DNA of 64,000 nt from Phycisphaerae bacterium (GTDB lineage: Bacteria > Planctomycetota > Phycisphaerae > SM23-33): positions 36,756 through 100,755 of the forward strand of contig JASLNT010000017.1 of assembly GCA_030745875.1 (NCBI GenBank). Direction: 5' to 3'. The notes below the pieces were generated by a model. The model made no database searches. It was not told where the DNA came from and saw only the letters and a program-made list of their open reading frames with translations. A program made the position numbers and the translations under genes. Position 1 is the stretch's first letter. Every line of letters begins with the position of its first letter. This document shows, piece after piece, positions 53,801 through 62,088 of this stretch.

Positions 53801-53900
53801 GGCGGAGAAGCGCATTGTCGTCGCTGCGGGCGGATGTCTCGGTTGAGATGAGCATCAGCAAAAGTACGAGAAATCGCAGGCGATAATATGAACCGTGCAT
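50880..53900 (-). CDS. Exported PQQ-propeller protein with methyltransferase-like N-terminus
   Basis: Start at 53898-53900 begins a Sec signal (YYRLRFLVLLLMLISTE), AAAGG upstream; 1006 residues. About 30-150 resembles the Rossmann fold of class I methyltransferases (GLCVVLGAKDHALAAKLA, MIVVVDPMGVSESEMLRALR, PGGELLVS) but without a clear SAM-binding GxGxG. From about 170 come propeller blades with PQQ-like motifs: LIARDAFNGLGLWKA, ALDAATGKTVKVY, GRDLETGKRMWTRE, ALNEKTGAIKWEFTANG, CLQASNGELVWKLR, ending VRSVATGEVILERK. Likely a large periplasmic binding or redox protein. The N-terminal module is probably inactive; both points are inference. Confidence 0.82.
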   Translation of the reverse strand: MHGSYYRLRFLVLLLMLISTETSARSDDNALLRQARTSGGLCVVLGAKDHALAAKLAADRPFIVHCLVSESAIVAAGEKALAAGGLYGRVSLEHWSKPFLPHADNLASMIVVVDPMGVSESEMLRALRPGGELLVSAKGKWLRTVKPRPKGMDDWTHWRRAPDRNAVSKDTLVDVPRRLQWLFTPREVTERSHVVIAGGRFFAQCNGMLIARDAFNGLGLWKAKLKRSADFAWEYRVKVAALIVAKGDRVYCLASDGKFKALDAATGKTVKVYKNAGVPQHILVVGGASGKGDTIVLAGKDSLRALDEADGNLKWRFATDKPHNVIASDYGVFYIEGNDRNGAAYGRITGRDLETGKRMWTREHRWARRTELGAYGHDRIVYELRRPNNWREYYVNREKEKEADRKYQMVVISAKTGKEIQKISRMGSSARHGEFRRAFWYKKQLLTEKVDRDGLSIALFGLDDLSKPADVFRANYSGDRGFGHCYPPVLTERFYINGQLHFTDLDSRKQTSNQITRGACNTSRAGYIPANGMIYTFPKHCICFPMLEGNVALAPGQAKEPKETTELVKGPAWPGRTEDVSYADQWPTFRRDAYHSGGTETTVPAKLEVLWSTQIKGPDYSTAPASEWIDSPYTAGAITAPVIAGGTVYVAQSDTHRLTALNEKTGAIKWEFTANGRLDGPPTIHRGLCLIGSRSGWIFCLQASNGELVWKLRIAPFDRRICTYGQVTSPWPVHGSIPVVDGLAYAAAGVHPNADGGIRVICFKPQNGRIVWKNKFSDLGFNAPWPAPYDPRKKRPESNPWRTIRPREYRHHDLPVRDGDSIAISRCLFDLKTGKRNLKKTSGFYRVKETGVQMPRTAWRYGTVRGVSPIAVFSGRSVFSTVPGMKKMFRLDFDKDAKFNSDWVGLTPEDEKARLRFSTLKLFRKAPKWTVPSNDSQNHLNRAMLVAGDNLFTVRASGLLTVRSVATGEVILERKLERSAFDGLAASGGRLFVSTVAGKVICLGGK

Positions 53901-53981
53901 TTCGAACCTTTCACCGCGCACCGGGCGTTTGGCGCCATTGAGCTTCTCAAGCAACTCCTGCGACCGGCGGTTAGGTTGTCC

Positions 53982-54488
53982 TCATTTGAACTCTTTCTTG
54001 TGTTTACGCGTATACGCTTTGAGCATCGTCTCCAGATCGTCCTCGTATTCATAGAAGGCTTCGTCCAGGCGATCAAACTCATTCGAAGCGGTTGCGGGTA
54101 AACTCTCAAGTTGCTTCTGGCGTTTGTTCCGCTCAGGCGAAGGACCGCCCCGGCCAAACAACCGGTTGGCTTGCCTGACGATCTCTGCGGTGTGAGATGC
54201 GCCGATCGCCTCAAGGGCCGCCGGAGTATGCTCCGCCAGATCGCCCGCTGAGTTGAAGAAGTACTGATCGAAGCCCCCGTTGTTCACTTCGGCTTCGAGC
54301 GACCATATGGCGACGAAGACCCGTTCCGGATCGCTCAGCTTGTCATATCCGACATTAGCGAATCGCTGGAATGCGCGGCCCGAAACAACGAACAGATCGA
54401 TATTATCTTCTGACACCGCAGTGTCCCCGCCCTGGCGATTACATCCAAGGACAGCAAGAACCATCATTATTGAGAGTAAATATCGCAT
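53982..54488 (-). CDS. DMP19-like (DUF4375) lipoprotein
   Basis: 168 residues; lipobox VLGC (Cys16). The core YDKLSDPERVFVAIWSLEAE and NNGGFDQYFFNSAGD matches DUF4375/DMP19, known in Neisseria as an acidic protein that mimics DNA and blocks a regulator. Here the protein is lipid-anchored outside the cytoplasm, so DNA mimicry of a cytoplasmic regulator is unlikely. C-terminal coiled segment (about 110-165) is Glu/Lys-rich. AGGA site before the ATG. Confidence 0.82.
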   Translation of the reverse strand: MRYLLSIMMVLAVLGCNRQGGDTAVSEDNIDLFVVSGRAFQRFANVGYDKLSDPERVFVAIWSLEAEVNNGGFDQYFFNSAGDLAEHTPAALEAIGASHTAEIVRQANRLFGRGGPSPERNKRQKQLESLPATASNEFDRLDEAFYEYEDDLETMLKAYTRKHKKEFK

Positions 54489-54589
54489 TCTGTCCTAACG
54501 AGCAGTTGTACGTTATAACCCCGTCTCATGCTTCATAGACGCCTGGGGCAACGTCTATTCCCGGCGCCGTTCCAATAGCGACAGGCCGT

Positions 54590-55969
54590 TCACACCGTGA
54601 TGTGCAGGATGGCGGTTGCTATTGAGAAGTAGACGACGATGGCGGAAACATCCATGATCGACGCAATGAACGGGCCTGAAGTCACCGCCGGATCCAGCCC
54701 GACTCGCTTGAAAGCAAACGGCAGCATGGAACCGATAATATTGGCCATTGTGACCGCCAGCGTGATCGCCAGCGAAACGGCCAGCGCGATCTGGGGCACT
54801 TTGACAGTCGCCTCGTCCGATCCGGCCAGCGGTGCGATCAGATAAGCCGCTCCGAACCCAATCACCGCCAGAACCAGCCCCAACGCCAGCCCCCTCAGCA
54901 GTTCACGCTTCAGCACTTTGCGCCAGTCGGCCAGTTCGATCTCCGCGACCGCCAGCCCGCGGATCATGAGCCCGGCCATTTGCGAACCGGTGTTGCCCGC
55001 GGGCGAATTGATCAGCGGCATGAAGATCACCAGGATCGCAAACAGCTGCATCGAGTTGAAATTCGCCAGTGTCAGCGTCGCCAGTGTTTGCACCACCAGC
55101 AGCATCGCCAGCCACGGCAGGCGCTTGCGGATCATGTCGAGAAAGCTCGTGCCGAAATAACTGTACTCCAGCGGGTCCATACCGGTTACTCGCTGGAAGT
55201 CTTCGGTGTCTTCCTCTTCCTGCACGTCCAGCACGTCGTCGTGCGTCACTATACCGACGAGGATGCCCTGGCTGTTGACCACGGGCAGTGCGACGGCCTC
55301 GTATTTCTTGAACTCGTCGATCGCCTCTTCCTGGTCTTCGCTTGCCTGCAGGTGCGCTACGTGTCCGTCCATGAGGTCCCGCACGGTTTCGTCGGGCTCG
55401 GCCAGCACCAGTTGCTCCAGGCTCACTTCGTCGATGAGTTTCGACTCTTCGTCGACGACGTATACGATATTGAAAGTTTCCTTGCCCTCGCCGACTTTTC
55501 GCATGTGTGCGAACACGTCGGAGATCATCCAGTCCGGTCCGATCGCCATATATTCCGGAGTCATGAGTCGCCCGATCGACTCCTCGGGGTAGTTCAGAAG
55601 CTGTCGGGCGATCTGCAGTTCCTCGCCCCGCAGAGAAGTGAGCAGCCGCTGGGCGAGCTGGCCGGGCAGTTCCTCCAGCAGTTCGGTTCGCTCGTCGGGG
55701 GGCATGTCGTTGAGTATGTCGGCGACCTTCTCCGAGGAGAGCGTGTTGAGCAACTCTTCCTGAAGCTCCAGCGGCAGGTCGCCGAAAATGTCAGCCGCAT
55801 CTTCGCTGGGCAGCAGGCGGAACACCATCGCGAGCTCGGCGCCCTCCAACTCGGTGAGCAGGTCGGTAAGTTCGTGCACTTCCATCTGCGCGATAACCGA
55901 CTTGAGCGTTGCGAAGTCCTTCACTTCGATCAATTGCTCTATTCTGGGTTGGATTTCCGCAGCGGACAT
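54590..55969 (-). CDS. mgtE: Magnesium transporter MgtE
   Basis: 459 residues; GGAAG before the ATG. N-terminal MgtE-N domain (about 25-130; MVFRLLPSEDAADIFGDLP, ILNDMPPDERTELLEELP), two CBS domains (about 135-260; LMTPEYMAIGPDWMISD, ALPVVNSQGILVGIVTHDD), then five membrane helices with the pore signature (LVIFMPLINSPAGNTGSQ). Mg2+ gating by the cytoplasmic domains is known for the family. Promoter directly upstream, back-to-back with that of the RNase P RNA gene. Confidence 0.95.
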   Translation of the reverse strand: MSAAEIQPRIEQLIEVKDFATLKSVIAQMEVHELTDLLTELEGAELAMVFRLLPSEDAADIFGDLPLELQEELLNTLSSEKVADILNDMPPDERTELLEELPGQLAQRLLTSLRGEELQIARQLLNYPEESIGRLMTPEYMAIGPDWMISDVFAHMRKVGEGKETFNIVYVVDEESKLIDEVSLEQLVLAEPDETVRDLMDGHVAHLQASEDQEEAIDEFKKYEAVALPVVNSQGILVGIVTHDDVLDVQEEEDTEDFQRVTGMDPLEYSYFGTSFLDMIRKRLPWLAMLLVVQTLATLTLANFNSMQLFAILVIFMPLINSPAGNTGSQMAGLMIRGLAVAEIELADWRKVLKRELLRGLALGLVLAVIGFGAAYLIAPLAGSDEATVKVPQIALAVSLAITLAVTMANIIGSMLPFAFKRVGLDPAVTSGPFIASIMDVSAIVVYFSIATAILHITV

Positions 55970-56007
55970 AATGCTTGTCTTCCGTGCAAGAGTTTCAATC
56001 AGGCGGT

Positions 56008-56036
56008 ATTGTCGGGGCGGCGGGACGGTAAGTCAA
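56008..56036 (-). promoter_or_regulatory. Promoter of mgtE
   Basis: Minus strand: TTGACT (56031-56036), 17 bases, GACAAT (56008-56013), about 40 bases before the ATG. No Mg riboswitch fold was recognised in the short leader. Confidence 0.6.
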
Positions 56037-56091
56037 TCGTTACGGGCGGTTATCCGACGGATTCAATCGTTTATTTCCGCATCGGATCGAC

Positions 56092-56097
56092 TATAAT
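56092..56097 (+). promoter_or_regulatory. -10 box of the RNase P RNA gene
   Basis: Perfect TATAAT; transcription start seven to nine bases later fits the 5' end of helix P1. The -35 is weak. Confidence 0.6.
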
Positions 56098-56105
56098 CGG
56101 GGAGT

Positions 56106-56515
56106 CTGATGCGTGGAAGACCGCTCCGGCCTTGTGTCGGGGAGGAAAGTCCGAGCACCGCTGGATCACGGTGGTGGGTAACGCCCACCGTTTGGGCGCG
56201 GCGATTCGTCGCGGCGAACAAGCCGGGAAAGTGCCACAGAAAATATACCGCCCGGGGCCTTGCGCCTCGGGTAAGGGTGAAATGGTGCGGTAAGAGCGCA
56301 CCGCGGGCGTCGTGAGGCGACCGGCATGGCAAACCCCACCGGGTGCAAAGCCAAGCAGCGATGAGGCCCGATCCAGGCCGCTTGAATCGCGGGTAGGCTG
56401 CTTTCCCTTACGGGAAGAGCTCGTCTGCAAAGGCGGGTCAAGACAAATGGTCTTCGCCTCGCCGCGGCGCCCACCGCGACGAGGAACAGAACTCGGCTTA
56501 CAGCGCATCAGGCAG
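56106..56515 (+). ncRNA. rnpB: RNase P RNA, bacterial class A
   Basis: Hallmark P4 strand GAGGAAAGTCCGAGCACC starts at 56142, and the partner segment ACAGAACTCGGCTTAC is near 56486-56501. Helix P1 is an exact 8-base match: CTGATGCG (56106-56113) with CGCATCAG (56504-56511). It encodes the catalytic RNA that trims the 5' ends of tRNA precursors. A T-run (56519-56526) follows. About 410 bases, normal for class A. No protein frame in this stretch is believable. Confidence 0.95.
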
Positions 56516-56518
56516 GGC

Positions 56519-56526
56519 TTTTTTTT
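56519..56526 (+). terminator. T-run ending rnpB
   Basis: Eight T after the P1 strand; probable transcript end. It lies next to the convergent gene's stop at 56541. Confidence 0.5.
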
Positions 56527-56540
56527 GTGCGCGGTCGGGG

Positions 56541-57698
56541 TTATTCCAGCGTGATCAGCGTTCTGTCCCATCGGTTCCTGCGCCAGTCTATGTGCGGAAG
56601 CGCCGAATCGTAGAAGTACTTGTAATAGACCCAGAACGATTTTCCGGTGACTTCGTTGTCATCGCCCGCGCTGACTATGGACGGGTAGTCGTGCAGGCGG
56701 TTGTCCTGGTGAATCGTCCGCCAGTCGCTCCAGACCACACCGTCTTTCGAGAAGGATATCACGATAGACGATCGCTTCCCCGGGCCGCCGACGGACCTGA
56801 CCTTGCCCGTGCGGGTCACCATTACGAACTGCTTAAGATAGCTGTTGTACGCCGCATCCCCGTGCAGGAAACCCAACGGTTCGATATTCAGCGCCGTGAA
56901 CTTACCGCCCATGCCCGGCTGGCGCCATGTCCCATTATGGTATTTGCTCCAACGGGTCGTTTGCAGGTTCTCGGCGGCCGACAACACGTCGCTGACCTTC
57001 GCCCTGGCGACCGCCGCGCCGTTGCTGAAACTGTCGGGGCTTTCTTTGGTGTCTGTGTAGTAGAGATGGAAATGCCCGTCCTTGATCACGTAGTTCGCCA
57101 ACCCCATGTTCGCAAAAGGATGATGTCCGCTTAGATTTCTGCTGTGCCACCGCTTGAACCACGTTTCGTAAGACAGGTCCGGCTCGATTATATACCCGCA
57201 CCATGCGAACGACTTCCCTCCGTCTTTGGATATCGCCAAACCGAAACGGAAATAGACTTTGCCTCGCGTCTTCGGATGATACTCCAGGTGGACGAAGCCC
57301 AAAATATGACCGTTCTCAGGATTCCGATAAACGTTTGCGATCCAACTGGCGTTGCCCCAGCGGCGGTCGGTGTCGAACCCCAGTCGAGTATCCTTGTAAG
57401 GCTCGGGCAGGCCGGCGATATCTCCGCCGTTTACAACCACCTTTTCGAACGGGTTGCCCCTGGGCCCGACGGTGTGAACGAACTTGAAACGATTCGTGAA
57501 GAACCACTTGCACCGGCCGCCTTCCTCGCCCGCCAGACCGTATATGCCCGCATCGATTCCTCGAACGCCCGCGTCGCTCATCTGTTTCTGGGAGATTACG
57601 GTCGTTGGCGCGCCGGCTGAGAAGTGCGGTCCCGCCGATTTGCACCCCGCAAATGAAACCAAAAGCAACACTGCCGCCGACAACCTTGTTTTCAACAT
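56541..57698 (-). CDS. Glycosidase-like lipoprotein (five-bladed propeller type)
   Basis: 385 residues with lipobox FAGC (Cys19). The body is beta-rich with Asp-box-like or GH43/GH32-type turns: RWGNASWIANVYRNPENGHI, VYFRFGLAISKDGGKSFAWCG, GLANYVIKDGHFHLYYTDT, SIVISFSKDGVVWSDW, GKSFWVYYKYFYDSALP. Repeated xSKDGxxW turns suggest a sialidase or GH43-like propeller that binds or cleaves a sugar. Catalytic residues were not assigned. Convergent with rnpB. Confidence 0.75.
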   Translation of the reverse strand: MLKTRLSAAVLLLVSFAGCKSAGPHFSAGAPTTVISQKQMSDAGVRGIDAGIYGLAGEEGGRCKWFFTNRFKFVHTVGPRGNPFEKVVVNGGDIAGLPEPYKDTRLGFDTDRRWGNASWIANVYRNPENGHILGFVHLEYHPKTRGKVYFRFGLAISKDGGKSFAWCGYIIEPDLSYETWFKRWHSRNLSGHHPFANMGLANYVIKDGHFHLYYTDTKESPDSFSNGAAVARAKVSDVLSAAENLQTTRWSKYHNGTWRQPGMGGKFTALNIEPLGFLHGDAAYNSYLKQFVMVTRTGKVRSVGGPGKRSSIVISFSKDGVVWSDWRTIHQDNRLHDYPSIVSAGDDNEVTGKSFWVYYKYFYDSALPHIDWRRNRWDRTLITLE

Positions 57699-58041
57699 AG
57701 TTCGCTCGCCTTCTATCGCGTGTTATGTTCTCTTTCGACGAGAAGGATAATTCGCCCGCGGTTTGCGAGCAAGTTCTTGTCGTGTCAACAAGGCTCACGG
57801 AAGGGCGCTTTGCGCCCCGGAAACAGTCGGACGAGCAACTGCAGGGGATTCAACTGCAGATTGAATTACGTCGGAAATCGTTGACAGTAAGGAAGGTGTG
57901 CGTCAGTATAGATTGTCGAGCCATGTATTATTGAGTCAGATCAGAGAGAACGATGGACAGGGAATCCCGGTGGTTTACATTAAGGGCTTGCGCCTCAGCC
58001 CAATGCCCCTTCATGAGTTTACGGGATCGGATATTGCGAAA
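57699..58041. other. Intergenic region before the GT2-radical SAM gene
   Basis: No separate gene is convincing. The downstream frame stays open back to a GTG at 57898, giving up to 48 extra residues, with an AAGGAAGG close to that GTG (spacing too short for a normal site). An imperfect dyad with CTGCAG/CTGCAG lies near 57840-57858. The region may be the leader and promoter of the next gene. Confidence 0.5.
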
Positions 58042-59889
58042 ATGAAGTTCAGTGTCATCATGCCTGTTAGAAACAGGGCGCACATTATTAAAGCGTCCGT
58101 TGAGAGCGTGCTGGCGCAGAGTTTCAAGGATTACGAACTCCTGATCGTTGATGACGGGTCGGATGACGCCCTTGAAGACGCCCTGCGTCCGTTCCTGTCG
58201 GACAACGTGGTTTATCACAGGCGTCCTCATGAAGGCGTCTGTGCGGCCAGGAACTACGGTCTGCAGCAGGCCGGGGGCGAGTATATCGCTTATCTGGATT
58301 CGGACAATTCATGGCGGCCGGATTTTCTGCTGAAGATGCACAAGGCTCTTACCCGGTCGAAGCCCCAACGACAGACCGCCTACTGCCGATGCGATCGTCT
58401 CAGAAGGGATCCCGAAAGCGGGAAGTTCGTTCTGGATTCAGTGGTGGGGAGGAAGTTCGATTTCAAGAGACTGGTCGCTGGAAACTTCATCGACCTGAAC
58501 ACTTTTGTGCACGCCAGGCGATGTCTCGACGGACAATCGGCGTTCGACGAGAATCTGAAGCGGATGACTGATTGGGATTTCATCCTGAAAATCACGTCCC
58601 GTCATGAGCCTGTATTTGTTAGAGATATTCTTGTCGATTATCACCTCGACCTCGCCGAAGACACCATCAGCAACACCGAGGATCTTGTCGAGCCGCTAGT
58701 GACAATCAAGCAGAGATTCAGTGAATTTGACGATCGAAACGTCACTATTGAGCATGACGCAATCTGGTACTCCTACGAGAACGTCCCCGACAAGAAGTAC
58801 TACAACTACCTCAGGACGTTTCATGGGTTGAACTGCAAAACGGAGGATTTCGCCGCTCGTGGCTTTCCGTATATTCTTCAGGTGGAACCGACGAATGCGT
58901 GCAACTTGTCGTGTGCGGTTTGCCCTGCGGCGGCCGATAAGAAGACCCTGGACAGACCGCGTCGCAATATGAGCCTCGATGAGTTCAAGTCGGTTGTTGA
59001 CGATATGCGGGATTACCTCCTTCTGTTGGTCTTGTGGGATTGGGGCGAGCCGTTCATGAACCCGCAACTTCCGGACATGATCCGCTACGCCCGCGACAAG
59101 GGAATCAGGACGGTGACAAGCACAAACGCCCATTTTCTGCACGATCGGGAGTACCTTGAGCGGATTCTAACGTCGGGATTAACGACGTTGATCGTGGCTG
59201 TTGATTCATTGAAGCCCGAGAAATACGAGTCGTACAGGAAGGGCGGGGACCTGACCAAAGTGCTTGACGGGCTGCGCAACGTTCTTGCCATGAAGAAGGA
59301 GTTGAACTCGGAGACCCTCATTAACCTGCGCATGGTGATCATGAACAGCAACGAGGATGAACTCCGGAGCATGAGAACGCTGGCGAAGAAACTGGGCGTG
59401 GATTATTTCACCGTAAAGACGGCCAATCCCACGCCCGGAGGGAATTCGAGCGATGAAGGAATTGTTCCCAGGAATCCCGCCTACAGGAGGTACGCCTATA
59501 AACCCGGAACGTATGAGCGGATACGTATGGACGTTAACTGCAGGAAGTGCTGGTTTCTACTGAACGTTCACTCGAACGGTGTTGTGGCCGGGTGCTGCTA
59601 CGACTACGACCAGGAAATGGCTGTGGGGAACGTGTTTGAGCGCCCGTTTACGGAGATATGGAACGGACCAGCCGCACGAGCCCTGAGAAAGAAACTCTAT
59701 TACGACAAAGACACCATGGACAAGTGCAGGGAGTGCGATGTTAATTTCAAGTTGAGGGATGTTGGGTGGTTCGTCGAGGTCCGTGATTTCAACGCGGACC
59801 TGAAAACCAGAATGAACCGCATCGCCAAAAGACTCGCCAGACGCATATTCCCCAAACGCGTTGTTGAATTGCTGCGCAGCAGACAGTAG
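58042..59889 (+). CDS. Glycosyltransferase family 2-radical SAM-SPASM fusion
   Basis: 615 residues from ATG 58042, chosen because GT2 enzymes begin at this point (MKFSVIMPVRNRAHIIKASV); the frame extends upstream to 57898. GT2 domain (1-210): LIVDDGSDD (nucleotide site) and AYLDSDNSWRPDFLL with the DxD motif. Radical SAM domain (~270-480): CNLSCAVC (Cys287, Cys291, Cys294) binds the 4Fe-4S cluster; WDWGEPFMNPQLPDMI resembles the GE motif. SPASM-like Cys cluster at the C-terminus: CRKCWFLLN, GCCYDYDQEMAVGN, CRECDVNF. The parts are usually separate. It may build and modify a glycan or glycopeptide. Basic tail (RMNRIAKRLARRIF) could touch membrane. No partner peptide was found. Confidence 0.9.
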   Translation: MKFSVIMPVRNRAHIIKASVESVLAQSFKDYELLIVDDGSDDALEDALRPFLSDNVVYHRRPHEGVCAARNYGLQQAGGEYIAYLDSDNSWRPDFLLKMHKALTRSKPQRQTAYCRCDRLRRDPESGKFVLDSVVGRKFDFKRLVAGNFIDLNTFVHARRCLDGQSAFDENLKRMTDWDFILKITSRHEPVFVRDILVDYHLDLAEDTISNTEDLVEPLVTIKQRFSEFDDRNVTIEHDAIWYSYENVPDKKYYNYLRTFHGLNCKTEDFAARGFPYILQVEPTNACNLSCAVCPAAADKKTLDRPRRNMSLDEFKSVVDDMRDYLLLLVLWDWGEPFMNPQLPDMIRYARDKGIRTVTSTNAHFLHDREYLERILTSGLTTLIVAVDSLKPEKYESYRKGGDLTKVLDGLRNVLAMKKELNSETLINLRMVIMNSNEDELRSMRTLAKKLGVDYFTVKTANPTPGGNSSDEGIVPRNPAYRRYAYKPGTYERIRMDVNCRKCWFLLNVHSNGVVAGCCYDYDQEMAVGNVFERPFTEIWNGPAARALRKKLYYDKDTMDKCRECDVNFKLRDVGWFVEVRDFNADLKTRMNRIAKRLARRIFPKRVVELLRSRQ

Positions 59890-60025
59890 CTCCGCCCACG
59901 CCGAGATCCCGTCCACCGCTGAATTCACTTAATCGTTGTCCCGCCATCCTCCTTTAGCTAGATTGTCCGCTTGATGTTTGGGTTATTTGAAACTACTGAC
60001 GCATAGAGACACTACAGGCGAGAAA

Positions 60026-61012
60026 ATGAAAAAACGAGCTTTTGGGAAAACCGGTTTTGATACTTCCGATGTTGGGCTGGGGTGCTGGCAGTTGGGAGGT
60101 TTCTGCTGGGGCGATGTTGACGAGCAAAAGGCGTTCAACATACTGCAGAGTGCGGTGAGCAACGGCGTGAACTTTTTCGACACGGCTGACGTTTACGGCG
60201 AGGGGCGAAGCGAGACTCTGATCGGGGAGTTTCTAAAGGAATGCTCCGATGATGTCTATGTCGCTACGAAGATAGGGCGTTTCCCCACGCCCGGTTGGCC
60301 GGAGAATTTCACGCGCGACGTTATAAAACAGCATATTGAAGCGTGTATCGAGCGGATGGGGCTGGATGTATTGGACCTGGTGCAACTCCACTGCATACCG
60401 ACCGAAGTGATGGCTGACGGTGAAGTATTCGACCATCTGCGCGAGTTCAAGGACCAGGGGCTTATCAGAGATTTCGGCGCCAGCGTCGAGTCCCTGGACG
60501 AGGCGCTGATGTGCATTGAGCAGGACGGTCTGGCGTCCCTGCAGATTATCTTCAATATCTTTCGCAGGAAACCGATAACCGCCTTGTTCGACGCAGCCGC
60601 CGCCAGGGGAACGGCGATAATCGCCCGTGTTCCGCTGGCCAGCGGACTGTTGAGCGGAAAGTTGTCGCTGGATACGCAATTCCCGGACAACGATCATCGC
60701 AAGTTCAACAAGGACGGCGAGCTGTTCAATGTGGGTGAAACGTTCGCCGGTCTTCCGTTTGAGAAGGGCGTTGAAGTGTCCGACAGGATTCGCGGGCTTG
60801 CCCCCGAAGGAATGTCGATGGCGCAGATGTCGCTGCGATGGATACTCGATCACGACGCGGTCTCGGTGGTTATACCAGGCGCTTCCCGCACCGATCAGGT
60901 CGCCTCCAACTGCGCAGTGTCGGATATCGACCCGCTGTCGGCGGAGTTGCACAAACAGCTTGAAGACCTCTACAACGCTGAAGTGCGCGAGCACATCAGG
61001 GGACCGTACTAG
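60026..61012 (+). CDS. Aldo/keto reductase
   Basis: 328 residues from ATG 60026 (MKKRAFGKTGFDTSDVGLGCW). NADPH-dependent TIM-barrel. Catalytic tetrad: Asp in FFDTADVYGEGRSE with Tyr, Lys in VYVATKIGRF, and His in LVQLHCIP. Typical C-terminal VVIPGASRTDQVASN cofactor site. Reduces an aldehyde or ketone, probably a sugar. A TTG further upstream extends the frame without support. Confidence 0.93.
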   Translation: MKKRAFGKTGFDTSDVGLGCWQLGGFCWGDVDEQKAFNILQSAVSNGVNFFDTADVYGEGRSETLIGEFLKECSDDVYVATKIGRFPTPGWPENFTRDVIKQHIEACIERMGLDVLDLVQLHCIPTEVMADGEVFDHLREFKDQGLIRDFGASVESLDEALMCIEQDGLASLQIIFNIFRRKPITALFDAAAARGTAIIARVPLASGLLSGKLSLDTQFPDNDHRKFNKDGELFNVGETFAGLPFEKGVEVSDRIRGLAPEGMSMAQMSLRWILDHDAVSVVIPGASRTDQVASNCAVSDIDPLSAELHKQLEDLYNAEVREHIRGPY

Positions 61013-61094
61013 ATTCGTAATCCGGCATTTTGGATTGTAGATGTAAGATTCCGGATCTGGTATTCTCTGTCATTCTTACTAGGGAGCGAAATAA

Positions 61095-61568
61095 ATGACC
61101 CCGAATGAACTGTCTCAGGCCATCCGGACCAGGTTGCATCCCCGCCCGTACTACAAGGACATTCAGCCGTCCGGCGGTTTTGATTTCATGATCATGCGAA
61201 GCTCGTTGCTTGTTTGCGGTCATTATGCGTTTGGATTTCGACAACTCGGATCCGTCAGCGTGGCTGACGCCTATAGGGACGCGGTGTCCGAAGCTCGCAG
61301 ACTCACTAAAGCGATATGGCTCATTCGCGAGGTCGGGATGTACTTTATGTTCTGCGGTCCGGAGTCAAGCTGGCGGGATCATATCCAGGAGGGCGTGACA
61401 GCCAAGACCGGACTCCACAGTCTGATCGTCCAGGCCGTTCATTTCGTCGATCCCGAGACGGGAGCAAACCACTTGAATCGGTCGGCGTGGGGTTCAATCA
61501 AGTTCGGCGGGCTGATCCCCATCCCGAAAATGGTGGAGGAAGTAATCGGCGCGATCGGCGAGGGATAG
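61095..61568 (+). CDS. Hypothetical protein (157 residues)
   Basis: AGGGAG site upstream. No signal or membrane segment. A Trp/Phe/Tyr-rich middle (IWLIREVGMYFMFCGPESS) and a His-rich C-terminal half (TGLHSLIVQAVHFVDPETG). I do not recognise a family. It starts 82 bases after the aldo/keto reductase on the same strand. Confidence 0.65.
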   Translation: MTPNELSQAIRTRLHPRPYYKDIQPSGGFDFMIMRSSLLVCGHYAFGFRQLGSVSVADAYRDAVSEARRLTKAIWLIREVGMYFMFCGPESSWRDHIQEGVTAKTGLHSLIVQAVHFVDPETGANHLNRSAWGSIKFGGLIPIPKMVEEVIGAIGEG

Positions 61569-61624
61569 CGCTGCGATTGTGTCATTCGTTCGCCTCGGGA
61601 GGTCCGGCTGTCGGGTCGCCGATC

Positions 61625-62032
61625 TTACTGATCTGTCGTGATTTCCGAGACAGTTCCGTTCCCGTCCACCCATAGGCCGATGACCCTCACATCCTTGTAC
61701 CGGGCGCATTGTTCCCGAAGATACTTCACCGCTGCGAGAGTGTCGATTGTCTGTTGGGATTCGTCGACGGGGTTGCCCTTGCAGTCGTGATGTCCGACTA
61801 CTGCAACCGCCGACGAATTGTGGGCGGTAACGGAGATATCAATTCTGGCGAGAATCGAATCGATCCCGCCCGGGTCGGTTCGCTCGGCCAGGATTCGATT
61901 TACTCCGGGCTCCGTGATCATGTCCACGTAGTCAACGCCAAATCTATCGGTCAGAAACTCAATTACCGGAAGCTGAACGCGTCCGTCGATACAATTCACG
62001 GCCGTGCAAAAAGTCATATCTGTCTTTTCCAT
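61625..62032 (-). CDS. Small beta-carbonic-anhydrase-like protein
   Basis: 135 residues, no signal. Zn ligands in the beta-CA order: Cys14-x-Asp16-x-Arg18 (NCIDGR) and His81-x-x-Cys84 (GHHDC). This is shorter than classical beta-CA (about 200) and lacks the helical extension. It may hydrate CO2 or be a related zinc hydrolase or binding protein. It ends 56 bases from the convergent gene. Confidence 0.7.
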   Translation of the reverse strand: MEKTDMTFCTAVNCIDGRVQLPVIEFLTDRFGVDYVDMITEPGVNRILAERTDPGGIDSILARIDISVTAHNSSAVAVVGHHDCKGNPVDESQQTIDTLAAVKYLREQCARYKDVRVIGLWVDGNGTVSEITTDQ

Positions 62033-62088
62033 CCTATGTCGGTTTGTCAGTTCTGGTGAATCCGGACCGCCCCGGACATCAAAGTCCC

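Noticed and set aside
56071..56571. Several long frames on both strands at the rnpB locus
   Set aside because: The stretch is a clear RNase P RNA gene; the frames are chance.
58042..59889. Considered as the sulfatase maturase (anSME)
   Set aside because: N-terminal GT2 domain and different Cys arrangement; far from the sulfatases.
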